The notes below the pieces were generated by a model that was not told the origin of the DNA, searched no databases, and worked only from the letters and a program-made list of their open reading frames with translations. The position numbers and the translations under genes are program-made. 64,000 bases of DNA. Source: Gonium pectorale (taxonomy: Eukaryota > Chlorophyta > Chlorophyceae > Chlamydomonadales > Volvocaceae). Of this stretch, positions 1-11,800 are shown in pieces; position 1 is the stretch's first letter, and every line of letters begins with the position of its first letter. The stretch lies in contig LSYV01000022.1 of assembly GCA_001584585.1 (NCBI GenBank), positions 625,005 through 689,004 of the forward strand, given 5' to 3'.

Positions 1-726
1 GGCACCGGTGGGACTGGCGAACGCGATGGGGGCGGGGGCGGCGTGCGAGGGTTATGCCTGCTTCCCATCCTGATCGTCGCTCCACGAGGTCTGCGACAGG
101 GGGTCACGTCACGCGTCAACCCACCGTCCTGACGGCGTGCGCAGGGTCCGCGCCAGCCAACGCCGTCAAAGTGATCGCCGTGCCCAGTGCAGCATGGCGC
201 CTGCTGCACGCCCCCGACCACGCATCCGCACTCCAGTCGGACGTCGAAGGACCGTCATCGTCGTCGTCCCGGCCACCCCGCAGCGAGCCAGCCGCAAGCA
301 GGGAGTCGCAGCGACGAACGACTAAGCAACGTAAATGCGAAGAGATTCTTGAAGGCAAATTCAGTTGGCATGCACTCGGAGGCCTGCGTGAGCCCACGCG
401 CGGTGATAACGAAGAACGCATTTCTCAACTAAGCCAGCACACGCCACTAGCTACATCAGACCTATAATGTCGATTGCAGTTGCTATATATGCGTCACAAG
501 GCTCCAAGCGGAGCATTGATACGTGACCGTTGCGGCGGTTCGGACTTACGGTACTTTTCTCATGGGTCCTGACATAAACTTTAGTCGTCTCCATGTAAGA
601 CTTAAATGAAGAACAAGGAAATGATGAGCTAGCACTACCTCTCCGAGCCGAAGCATCGTCCGTTCTCCTTCTGTCTACACGCCCTCTGGGCGTGGCGGCA
701 GCAGCAGGGACCATGTCTGGTATTTG
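1..726. other. Upstream region of the EF-hand gene, no gene seen
   Basis: I see no convincing coding exon here. Short open frames on both strands have no recognisable domain and look like chance frames in GC-rich DNA. The stretch from about 460 to 650 is noticeably more AT-rich than its surroundings and could hold the promoter and 5' leader of the gene starting at 727, but I recognise no specific element. Confidence 0.4.
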
Positions 727-3700
727 ATGTCCCACAGTGCTTTCTCGAGTTTACCGGGGTTGCGAGGGCCGCCGGACGAGGGAGCGAGGGACGTTGCCCC
801 TCCAAAGCCCTGGAGCAGAAAATCATGGAGCCGCGAGCAGCTGCGAGGGGACTGGCCTCACCTGACAGTGCAACAGGTGGGTTTGGCAGGTCGCGTTGAC
901 GCCACAGCCGCAGCAGCTGCGGTCGCCTGGCAGCAACTATTGGCTACGTCTTGATATATTATGATATGAAACGGGTTTCCTTGGGGCTTCGCCACACCTG
1001 CAACACTCATCATCTTTGTTAGCTGTTTTCGCCTTATCTCGTTAAACCTGGGCATTTTGCAAAGTTTGTGGCGTGTCCTGCCATCTAGGCCTCCGCGCTG
1101 TGCTGCCACCCTCCAAGCCTCACCGCGACCGCCCAGACACGTGCTCCCCCGTGCACCCCCTGCCCTCCCCCCTCAGGTGGACCTTATGAAGGAGGTCTTC
1201 CAACTCTTTGACACGGAGGATAAGGGCTACTTCACCAAGGATGACCTATTCTTTGTTATGGAGGCCATGGGCAAGAACCCCACCCCCGAGGTGCGTCCAG
1301 CCGGGCTTGGCAACGGCAATCTGCCCGTTTCGGGCCGCGGGGACCAGCTCGGCGTTGGCAGGGATCAGCGGTGGCAGGGAGCGGCGACGGTGTCCCCTGC
1401 CGCAGGGACGACGGCAGTTGCCATGTTAGTCGCTCTATGGGCTGAGGGTGAGGGTCATGGCGGGTTTGCCTGTCGCACCGACAGTCCCCAGCGTACGGGC
1501 GATCGTGAGCGGCAACATGCGCTGCGGCAGCGGCGGCAGGAAGGCCACGTGCTCACGTATGGGATGGAGCAGCGGCGATGCGGAGCTACGTCCCAGCATG
1601 GCGGCATCGCGGTGGAGGGCGGAGGCCGTGGAGGCGGGGGCGATAGCGGCAGGCGCGCCGGTGGCAGCGGTGGAAGGAAGGGCGGCGGCCCATGGCAGCT
1701 GGAGCAGGGCCACAGCAAATGGGGGATGGGCGGCTCCCCCAGTGTGTGCAGGAGGGCATGCCGTGGGGCTGGCGATGTCGTTGCCGGTGGTCACGGTTTG
1801 CCGCCTCATGCCACACGCCCTACAGACGGTGGCGGCAGGGGGGGGGCCGCGCAGCGGCTACTCATAGGATTACAGCCGCTGCCACAGCCGCTGCAGCTGC
1901 TGCCGCCGCTACCCCCTTCCTGCCGGCTCCTCACCACCGTCCGCCCGAAGCCCGCACCTGCTACGACTGCCTGACTGCGGCCTGATCTGTCGCTGATGCC
2001 GCCCTCCCTGCCCAATGCTGCCGCCCCCCTGGCCCCCTCTTGGGCCCCCTCCCGCCCCCCCCCCCTGAACCCCCTCCCGGCCCCCTCCCGGCCCCCTGCC
2101 AGGCCCTCCACTCCGTCATGGCGGAGCTGGACATCAACGGCGACTCGGTGGTGGACTTCCCCGAGTTCCTCACCCGCTTCCACACTGCCATGACAGAGGA
2201 CGAGCTGCTCAAGGTGGGCCCTGCCTGTGCTCTTGCCGCGCCCTGCCCCGCCCCGTTCCCGTCCGCTCTGGCCCTGTCGGATCCCATCCAGCCACCCGTC
2301 AAAAAACAACACCACACCACGGACACCGTGCCGTGCTACGTATCGTACTACCCTGGCGCTGCTGAGCACGCGGCGCGACTGGAGGGCTAGCTGGCAGCGG
2401 CCCAGGTCGGCTGGGATGCTTTGTGCTAGATCGCTGCTGCTGTGCTGCGGCGGCTGCTGCGGTGGCGGTCACGGTCGTCGCGGGTGCCCTCTCTCCCAAC
2501 CCCACGGCGTTCACAGGTTTTCAATGCGCTGTCGCGCGCCTCCAAGTCGGACAAGCGGGCGCTGGTGGACGACCGCATGGTCACGCTGCAAGCCATACAG
2601 CGCAGCTTCCAGGTGCGGGCCACGCGCGGGAGGGGCTCCCGAGGGGCAGGGGGTTGGGAGGCCCAGCATAAGATGGATCCAGCTCCGTGACGAGAGCAAG
2701 TGCCACCCCAGCCCCGACTTGGCCCTGAGCAACTCCGCTAACTATGGAGTCCGGCGTGTCTGGGTGTGCGCGTCTTCCCAGCCTCCTGTATTGCAGGGAG
2801 GGAGGGAGGGAGGGAGCAACTTGCTCAGTCGACGGTCCCTGAACCAACGTTGTCTGGGCCCTTCTCCCACCCCCTCCCCCGGGTGGCGGCTCGGCCTGAC
2901 AGTACGTGGGCGACCCTCTGACGGAGGAGGACCTCATGTACTTGGAGGACATCTTCAAGGGCGCGGACAAGGACGGTGAGTGGCCCGGAGAGTGAGGGGA
3001 GGCAGCACGGGCGCCGCGGTGCTCGCTCTCGGTCGGGGTCAGGGCCGGGGCCGCGGGGCTAGGGGATGGAGGGCGCTTCCTCGGCCCTCCTTAGCCCTCC
3101 CCATCATGCATTGCTCATTCCTGATCTGGCGCCGTGGACAGACCGTACAGAGGACGGCCGGTAACCCGCTTCGACCCTCCGACGGGAGAACGCATTCCGG
3201 GTGCCTGTAAGGTTTCGGCAGATCTATGTTCCCAAACTCGCCGCTGACTCTTCCAATTCCCTTCCCCACTCTACCTTCCCCAACCCCGGGGATACCCTAC
3301 TCGTCGGTCATCGCTCAGCTTGCCCATCGACTAAGTAACCCCCAACCCCGACCCATGGGTCCGCGCTCTGCAGGCAACGGCTGCCTCGACATACGAGAGT
3401 TCACGGCCTACCTGGAGCGCATAGACGATGAGTTGTTTCTGGGCCAAGCGGCCGGCGGCCTCGCCGGCGCGGCGTCGAGCGGCTTGCAAGGCCTGGTGAT
3501 GGCGCTGGCCTCGCAACCGCTCGCGTCCTCGCGCACACTCAGCGCCGGCTTCCCGCACGCCGCCGCGAGCCGTGTTCCCAGCAAGGCGATCAGCTTGGTG
3601 CGCAGCGGCGCCCTGGGGCTGCTGCTCTCCCGCAGCGTCACCGCCTCCAGCCGTGTCGCGGACGTGGAGGAGCAGGTGCAGGTGCATGTGCTGGGGGAGC

Positions 3701-6147
3701 GGCTGTCGACAGGCAGCGCCTGGCCTCAGCCTCTGGGCTCGGGGCGCCCCAGCTGCAGCCGGGAGATCAGCACGGCCACCATGCGGGAGGCTGCGGCGGC
3801 GGGGCTGGCCGGGCCGGACAGCGGGCAGGCGGCGGGCCTGACGCCCGGCAGCGCGTTCTGGGCAGCGGCGGCAGCGGCGGCGGCGCGGGAGGAGCAGGAG
3901 GGCGGCCGTCATTCGTTGCTCGCCAAGATGACACGTCGCGGCAGCGGCGGGCGGCGCGGCAGCGGCAGCCTGTCGGCTTTGGGGAGCTACCTGGCATCTC
4001 TCGGTGGCGGCGCGTGCGGCTCGGGCCGGCGCCGCGCCCACGGCTCCGGCTTGGGGACCGCCACCTCCGTTGGCGGCGGCGCTTGGGGGCACAGCCCCGG
4101 CGCCACTGCCTGTGCCGGCGGCGACGGCCAACTGCGCCTCGCGTCGTCCTTCCGCTCTGCTGCAGCGGACGACATGGCCTCAGCCTCCTCGCTGCTCTAC
4201 CCGCTTCGCGCGCAGGGCCAGCCGGCCACGGGCTTGGCGACGGGCGACGCGACGGGCGCGACGGACTCGGGCGTCGTGGCGCCGCCGATCAGCCGCGCGG
4301 GATCGTCGGGCGGCGGCTCCTCGGCCTGGCTCGCCGCTGCGGGCGGCGGCGGCACTGGCGGCGCCGCCGGGTCGGCCGTCTCGTCTGCGACCGCGCTCTA
4401 CACCGTACCTGACCCAGCCGACGGAGCGGCAGCGGGCGCGGCGGGGCCCTCCGGCCGCGGTCGCGCGGCACCCCAGGGCCCCCCGCAGAATCCCCAGCAC
4501 CCTTGGTCGATCCACGGCTCGCCGCCACTCCTGTCGTCGCCGGTGCCGCCGCAGCTCGGGAGTAATAGGGAATGTGCCGCGGTGGGGTCTGGGCCGCTCT
4601 GCCCTGACGGCTGCGCGTCTCCCCTCGCCGGCGGCGCGCCGCCGCCGCCGCACGCCCCTCGGCGCGGCTTCACGAGCCGCACAGGCAGCCTGCGCGCGGC
4701 GCCGTCCCCGCGACTGGCTGCGCACATCATACAGGAGGCGCCGGAGGAGGGCGAGGCCGGGCTGCCGCCAGTGGAGGCGGCCGTGGCGGCAGCGGTTGCC
4801 AGCGCCACCGCCGGCAGCGGCGGCGCCGGGGCCTTGGGTCGGCCGGTTCTCGGCAGCCTGGCTCGCGTTACCTCCTTCCCCAGCAAGCTGCCGAGCCGCC
4901 AGGCTGCGGATAACGAGGAGGAGGTGGTGGTCCTGGGCTCAGCGGGGGTAGATGCCGAGGGCGGAGCGCCGAGCCGGCGACCCGGCATGCCGCTGAGGCT
5001 GGGCAGCGCCGGCGACGGGCGGCGCGGCTCCCGCCTGGGCTGGGGCGGCGTAGTGGCGTCGGTGTTCACGCGACAGCGCAGCCTGGGCCTGGGGTGGCCC
5101 TCCGGCCGGCAGCCGCAGGCGTCCGGCGCGGGCGGCCTGCCGCCGGGCCCCAGCCCGCTGCAGCCGCGGGGGAGCAGCACCGGTGGCGACGCTGCGTCCA
5201 GGGAGTCGGGCTCCCCCAGCCCTAAGCGGGGGTCTGGCAACAGCCCTCCAGGACTGGAGCCGACGCCGGCCGCGGCCCCGGCCCCGGCGCGGGCCCACCT
5301 GGGGTGCCAGGGCGAGGAGCCGGAACCGTTTCTACCGGCGCGCGGCCACGCGCATGGCATTGTTGGCGGCAGCGGCGGTGCGGTGGCGGAGGCGGTCGAG
5401 GCGTGGGAGGCGGTGGAGGCGGCGCGGACTGCGCCTATCGCGGGACCTGCTGCCGGGCGGGACCTCCTGCCGCCACGCGACACAGCAGCGGCCGCCGCCC
5501 CCACACGGACCGGCTGGGGCTGGGGGGCTGGCGCGCGAGCCGCGTGGGGATGGCTGTACTGGGGGCAACGTGGAAGCGGCGGCGTCACAAGCCTGGCCGG
5601 CGGCGTCGCCTGCGAGGGGACCGGCGCCTCGGACCGCCGCGCTCGGCAAGCGGCGGCGGGCGGTGGCGGCGGGGCGTCGGCGGCCGTGCCCGCGTGCTGC
5701 GCAGCCCGTTCACCGCCTAGCGATAGCGGGCGCTGCTGCCACCCGCTGACGCTGGCGGCTGCCACGCCCTTTGCCGCAGCGGCGTCGCAGGCGGCGCTGG
5801 CGGCGGGGCAGTACAGCGGCCCTGAGCCGGGCCCAGGGCCGGGGCCGGGGGCGGGGGCGGCGACATGCATGGCTCACGGTTATGCCTGGCCACGCACGGG
5901 GGCCGGCACGCGCGCCCGCAGAAGCGATGGCGGTTGCGGTCCCGGCGGTCCCGGCAGGGGTAGCGGCGCACAGCGACTCAGGTTCTCCCGCGGCACCCCA
6001 CTGGCCGCAGCTGCAGGCCGGGTCGGCGCTGGGCCGCGCACGCTCGTTGCCCCCGCCTCATCCCTGCTGCTGCGCGCTATCAGGGCCGCCCTTGCCTTCC
6101 AGCTACGGGTCGACCCCGCCTTGCGGGAGCCTGCCCGTAGCCTGTGA
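727..6147 (+). CDS. Four-EF-hand calcium-binding protein with long low-complexity tail
   Basis: Exons: 727-876, 1177-1290, 2103-2213, 2517-2612, 2903-2975, 3374-6147, giving about 1105 aa with all phases consistent. Residues about 50-205 form a calmodulin/centrin-like array. EF1 (DTEDKGYFTKDD) is degenerate, EF2 (DINGDSVVDFPE) has a near-canonical loop, EF3 (around SDKRALVDD) is degenerate, and EF4 (DKDGNGCLDIRE) is canonical and is only created by splicing 2975 to 3374, which strongly supports that junction. The protein is likely a cytosolic Ca2+ sensor. The last exon is an uninterrupted 2.8-kb frame rich in Gly, Ala, Ser and Pro with no domain I recognise. The start rests on ATG 727, whose exon ends LTVQQ and joins VDLMKEVFQLFD as an EF-hand entering helix. 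Further 5' exons cannot be excluded. The EF core is secure; the tail could contain unrecognised introns. Confidence 0.62.
3291..3345 (+). repeat. Element X, copy 4 (shortest), in EF-hand gene intron 5
   Basis: The core CGGTCATCGCTCAGCTTGCC matches copies in introns of three other genes in this window. It is sense relative to the host gene and ends 28 bp before the acceptor at 3373. Only the 3' half of the longer copies is recognisable. Confidence 0.5.
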
Positions 6148-8878
6148 GGGATCGGCCGCAACGGTCTGCGGCGGGCTACGGCCCTCCGGCGTCGGCGCCT
6201 GCCCCAGCACGGCCTCCCGTGCTGGTCATGATGCGGGGCAGGGGCACCCGGCGCAGGCGGCGACGCGCAGCGAGGGCGGCAGCCCCGTGCCGCCGCCCTC
6301 TCACGCCGCTTTTTGCAGTACACCGTACGGCAGCAGTGAACGCGCGTGTACGGAGTTGCTGGAGGCGGCTCCGGGGCCGGGTCGGGGGAGGCAATCTCTG
6401 CCGGAGCACGAGCACCACCCCCAGATCCGCGGCACATGGGAGCCCGGGGGGCCGCAGGGTCCCGCCCAGATCGCAGGCGAGCCGCCCTAGCCCCTGCCGC
6501 CGCCACTGCCATGCTCGATCCCTGGTCCTGATTGCCCAGCCCCGCTGCCTCCCCGCACGGGGCCAGTACCGGGGGTAGCGGCTGTGCTTTTCCCCAGGTG
6601 CGGGTTTAAGCGTCCTTGCTCAGCCAATGTCGATGTCGCCGGAGTCCCCTGCGGTGCAATGCAGCGACCTGCCTTGCCCGAGGACACCCGCCGCCGGGGG
6701 GGGTGCGCTCTCCTGGGATGACGCGGCGAGCTCGGAGTAAGCGAATGGCGCACAGAACACGCTATACGGCGTCGGACGGGACGAACATTGGCTCGCGACC
6801 GCTGAGGGAGGGAGACGCCGCGGGTCTGCGACGGGCCGGCGGTTTGGCACGGACCAGGAGCGCGATTTGCGGAGGCGGGGCTCTGGCGCCTCACCGTCGG
6901 GCGTTGCTTCAGAAAGCGCTTCCGGCTGGGCCGCACGCGGCGCCTCACAGCCCATGCCGGTATTGAGGTTGGGGTGTCGGCGCGAGCGTGTGCGAGGGGG
7001 GAGGGGGAATGGGGGGGGAGGGGGGGAAGGGGGAAGGGGCGCTCAGATGCTGCGGAGCGGCCGTGCTGCCGCCGTGGCTTGGGCGTGGGCGACGCAGGGT
7101 GCGGGTGCGCGCGTGCATGGGGGTGCATGCTGGTGTGCGTGCATGTCCGGGGGCGGGCGACTAGCTGTCTTCTGCGAGTGCGTGAGAGGGAGTGAGCGCC
7201 CAGCGATGGGCGGTGGGCAGTCCTCCATCCGGCTCGAGGGCACGGGCGGTCGGGGAGGTGCGCTGAAAGCTGCGGTCCTGGGCGGGATGCGGCTGCAGTA
7301 GTAGGTCGGTGTGAAGGCCGGGTACTGAAGCTGGGCATCATGGCAGAGCGACAGGCGTGCTGGTAACCTCGAGCGGCAGCGATGCCGTAGCGTGATAGCG
7401 CGCAAGAGTTAGGTGCAGGGCATGGTCACCGGTGTACGGTGATCCGTTTTGGACAGGACAGGACAGGACAGGACAGGACAGGACAGGACAGACGCGTGCG
7501 CGACCGTTGCGAGCGTTACGGTGGTCATGCGTGAGGCGCCTAGAGCGGCCTTAATAGTTGTTCAGGACACGACCACTGGCCTGGCACGCATAGCGAGGGC
7601 AGGCAGGCAGCGGCGGGATGCGCGCTGCCCGCAACAGATGGGCTGGACGCGGCTGCAGCGGGCCCGGGGCAAGCAATTTTGGAGAGCACTGTATAACCGC
7701 GTCTACGTTACGCCTCTTGCTTTGTACAGGTTGTTGACGCAGAAAGGAGAGGACGAACGGTTGTTAGGTAGGCCCGGAGAGGTAGGCCGGTGACCCCACG
7801 TGCTTGCGCCAGGTTGTCAAGACATTGCTTACTGAAGGAGCGGGCCTGGGTAGAAGCCGAGGAGCAGGAGCCACCCAGAGCTCGTTGCCTGCTGGGCATG
7901 CCCTCCCGCCTTCCGGTGGTTATTGGGCCCCAGATGGTCCGACTGCGGACGAGGTGGTGGCGCTGAATGTACGACATGCAGTCCTGGGTGTGTACGATGA
8001 GCATGAAGTGTGTGTTGACGCCACGCCCCCTCCCCCTGCCCCCTCCCGGATGCATCCCGGCATGACATTCAGCATCGCATCGCAGGGGCGTGGCACGCTG
8101 GGTGCACGACAGCGAAAGGAGAGGAATCTGCAGAGAAAGAGGGAGCCCGCCTGACAGCATGTTGCTAGGTGCGGCCAATGCGGCTCTGCACGGACCGCGC
8201 CTCCTGTGCACCGCGGTTCCTTGCGCACTCCCACAAAACGCTCGACCGCACGTTCGGTTTTCCCCAATGCCGTGCATAATGAAGTCATGACTGCGTAGAG
8301 GGCCCATGGTTGATGTTGCCAGGGGTGCCTCCTCCAAAGTGAGTGACCGCTGGTGGGGCTTATGTGGACATGTTTTAGGGCCGGTGGTCGCCTTTTGTTG
8401 GTGTGCACGCCCGACTGAGCCCATGCTTGCCTGCCCCTTTGACGCCCCGTGGAAGTGGCTGCATTTCGGGTGAGTGTGCACGAATTGCAATGCTCGCCGC
8501 CCCCCTGATTGTAAGGGAGTAACCTGTCATGCAATTGACTTATACCGAGCCCCGGAGGGCGCGGTTTTCAGGGTTACGGGGTAGGTGTTGCGCCAAGGCA
8601 GTAGGAATGACATCGCGCAGAGATATTAACCAGCAATTGCTTCATAAGTGGCTGACTACAGTGCCCGAAACGAATGAGTTCCCAATCGTCCAGCTGTTGT
8701 ACACAAGCATGCTTTGCCTTCAAAAGAAGCTGGAGAGACGTCACTCAACATTGCGCAACATAGTAGCCCTTACCTGGCTACTTAGTATAAGGCGCTAGTG
8801 TTAGTAGGGTAGGGGCTATTGTTGTTGTCATATCCACAAAAACAAATGGGGACATGCATATAGCACCAGTTGTTCGCG
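6148..8878. other. Long intergenic or 3' UTR stretch
   Basis: About 2.7 kb without a gene I can support. The first part may be 3' UTR of the EF-hand gene. G-runs occur at about 6995-7040, and a GGACA pentanucleotide array lies at 7451-7490. Minus-strand open frames such as 7708-8490 lack recognisable domains and have low-complexity, Cys/His/Arg-rich composition typical of chance frames. Confidence 0.5.
7451..7490 (+). repeat. Pentanucleotide microsatellite (GGACA)8
   Basis: Eight perfect direct copies of GGACA are followed by a partial unit. It lies in non-coding sequence between the EF-hand and metalloprotease genes. The spacing and perfect identity show a slippage-type microsatellite, not a CRISPR array. 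Confidence 0.95.
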
Positions 8879-11800
8879 ATGCATCGTCACATTCGTGATA
8901 GCTGCCTGCTCCTACTCCTGGCCCTGACTCTGGCGGGCGCGCATGGAATCAGCAGCCCCCGCGAGCTACTTGAGGAGCAGATTGCCTCCAGACAGCGAGC
9001 TCTGAGAGAGATTGTTCAGCCTGAAGGAGCTCCGCGGCGTCAGGCGCTTGAGCTAAGAGGGACCGTCGACGCGCAGGGCATTTATCGGCACCCCTTCGAC
9101 CTGCCCCAGGACCTAAGATGGATTGCGCCGCCACTACGGATCATCGTATTCATCTTGGACATGTGCGGCAAGGGAGGAGGCTCTGCTGCAACGCCCGACG
9201 TGAGAGACGCGCGTCTGACTATGTGTGCGCGTTACTAGGCTAGGTTCGCTCAGAGCTGGACTTTGACACAGGATGCCATCGATATCACATTTGTGGGAAT
9301 GCGGGTGTAAAAACTGTGACCTGTGACCGGCATGTGGATGTGGAATCCCTCGATCACCGCGACAGCCGGACTAGGCTCTGGGAGACCATCGTGCGCCCTA
9401 TAGACAGAGTGGAAAATGGCCTTGCTGGAGCTCTGCTTGGCGCCGTGGCCACGGCACGCCATGTCGCCGGCACGGCCCAACATCGGCTGGCCCGACCCTG
9501 CATTTCAGCTTGAACCTGGCATGCCATGCCGCTGGATTAGCCGCGGCACAGGTCTAACGGCACTTCAGCGGCAAGTTAGCGCGGCCCAGCCTTGGCTTGG
9601 GGTCGCCACACGCCTTGCCCGCAACTCGCCGCCCGCACTTCCCCACCCCTCCCCACCCCTCCCCACCAGGATATCATGAAGCTTTTCGGGAACGCCTCCG
9701 TCACCCTGAGCCAGTACTATAGGTTCTGTTCATACAACACGACGGACGTGGACGTCGCCAACTCGATTGCCATCTCGGTCAAGCTCCCCTGCACTGGCAC
9801 CGGGACGCTCTTCTCCGCCACCCAGAACTGGACGGTTAACAGCTGCCATGGCAACAATCCGTACGGCTGGTTTACATTTGCGGAGAGGTATGCGGTCAAC
9901 ACGCTGGGTATTGACCTGTCGGTGTACAACCACCGGGTCATCGTCATGCCCAAGGGACACACGTCGTTCCAGGTAGGTGTGAATCTGAGGGTTGGCGTTG
10001 GGTTGTTAAGTCAGTGTTGAGTTGATTAGCATCGTACATTGGGAGCGCTGCTGGCCTGATCGTAAGCTGGGCACAAACCGTACGGTGCTCTGCCCTGCGT
10101 CTGCCTGAAGCTCTGTGCCTCTGGAAGTCGGGTGGTCGTCGCCGATGATGCCACGCCGTCTGCCCACTAGCAGCCGGGTTCACCACCATCCCTCGTAGGC
10201 CACCCCTCCTTTCCGTACGACATTTCCCCCTCGTCATTCCCCGCTCTGTACTGCAGGAGGCGGACTGCGGCTGGGCAGGGCTGTCCACCACGGGGCCCGT
10301 ACGGCCGTACCCGCCCATCCCCAACTCGTACCTCTACTCGTACACGTGGATTGCGGGCGACACCTGGGGCGCTCCCTGGCTGTGGTTTCATGAGCTCGGC
10401 CACTCCCTGTGGCTGCAGCACGCCAACTCGCCGGGCATGGAGTACGGCGACATCGCCAGTGCGATGGGCGCGGCCAAGGGCTACGGCCTCCGCTGCTTCA
10501 ATCCCCCACAGGTGAGAGCCCCCGCAGCCGCCAGCCCGCGCCCCCCGCGCGCGCGGGGACCTCTCCCCACCCCGCCACAAGCCAAGTTCATTGCTCTGGT
10601 ATGGGCGTGTCAACCCTACTCTGCTCATCGGTCATGAGTCAGCTTTTGCGCACGGACTGAGGTACCCTCACCCCCCGCCCCCAAGCGGCAACGCCGATCC
10701 ACGGGTCGGGTGGTCCGCGCAGCCGCTTATCCCTCCCCTCCCTCCCCACCCCCGAAACTGCCCGTCCCTTCCCGCAGGTCTGGCAGCTAGGCTGGGGATC
10801 GCCCTATGTGCCGCCCATAACGCGGAGGAACCTGCGCCGGGGCGTCGGCCGGGGGTACTGGATCCCCGCCGCCCACACCGAATCGGACCACTTTCTGCGC
10901 ATCCCCCTGGGCGAGGGTATGGGCGCCGACTGGGACGTCAGCGGCGTGCCGGACAGCTGCGCGGCGCAGCTGTGGGTGTCGTACAGGGCGTCATCGGTCG
11001 TGTACGACATGCCGTGGAAGGACGTGGGCACGGGGGCTGTATTCGTACACCGCTGGAACGGCTCGTCGTACGTTGCCGCGCCCAAGACAATGCTGGCGGC
11101 GTCGCTGCGGGTGCCGAACGGGAAGTCGCCCTCGGACATTACGGTGCGTGTGCGGCACACGGCTCTGCATGTTTGCGGTGACAGCCCGAGCCCGGGGGTG
11201 TAGGTACCGGGGCCCCTTGGCTGGTCCGGGAACGCAACGCCTGACACGAGAATGGCGCTGCCGTTAGCCGGGCGCGTGCTTGGGTGCATTGGGCGCACTG
11301 GGTGCACAGGCACCGGGCTCTGATTGTCCGCTGCTTGCTCCTGCCTGTTTGCACTGCTGCTGGCGTTCGTGGGGGGTCACGCCGTTCACCGCTCACAACA
11401 CAGGGCGGGCCGTGCACGCGCTACCTAGGCCCCTGCGCTCAGAATGCGCATGTTTTCCTCTTGTTCCCCACAGGACATGAGCTACGAGGAAGACGGCTGC
11501 CGCTTGGTCGTCTCCGCCAAGGACTTTTGGTTAGGTGGGTCAAGTGGAGCTCTGGGGTGGGGCGGCGCGACGGAGGTGCGTAATGAAGAAGGGAAACGGG
11601 TCGCGGAGGCCGGACGGAGGGGCGGTGGCGACTGCCTCGCGGATCGGCGACAGGCGAGCATGGCTCCTCCAGGCTTGCCAGCGTGCCGCAGTCCAGTCGC
11701 GCGCAGGCTGCAGCGGTGCGGTCCCGTCGGCCGGCAGCGCCGGCAGTCAAATTACAGATTACAGACTCCCCGGAGAGGGGTTGCAGGCCGCACGAGCAGA

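Noticed and set aside
4398..5870. 490-residue open frame on the minus strand
   Set aside because: It lies antisense to the long tail exon of the EF-hand gene and has Ala/Pro/Arg composition with no domain. In GC-rich low-complexity DNA the opposite strand stays open by chance.
6487..7341. 284-residue minus-strand open frame after the EF-hand gene
   Set aside because: It is Arg/Pro/Ser/His-rich with G-run-derived Pro tracts and no motif, consistent with a chance frame opposite a G-rich 3' region.
7451..7490. Regular direct repeat resembling a CRISPR array
   Set aside because: The units are 5 bp with no spacers. It is a microsatellite in a eukaryotic genome.
7708..8490. 260-residue open frame on the minus strand
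   Set aside because: There is no domain, no plausible exon neighbours, and the composition is like untranslated sequence. It was not annotated.
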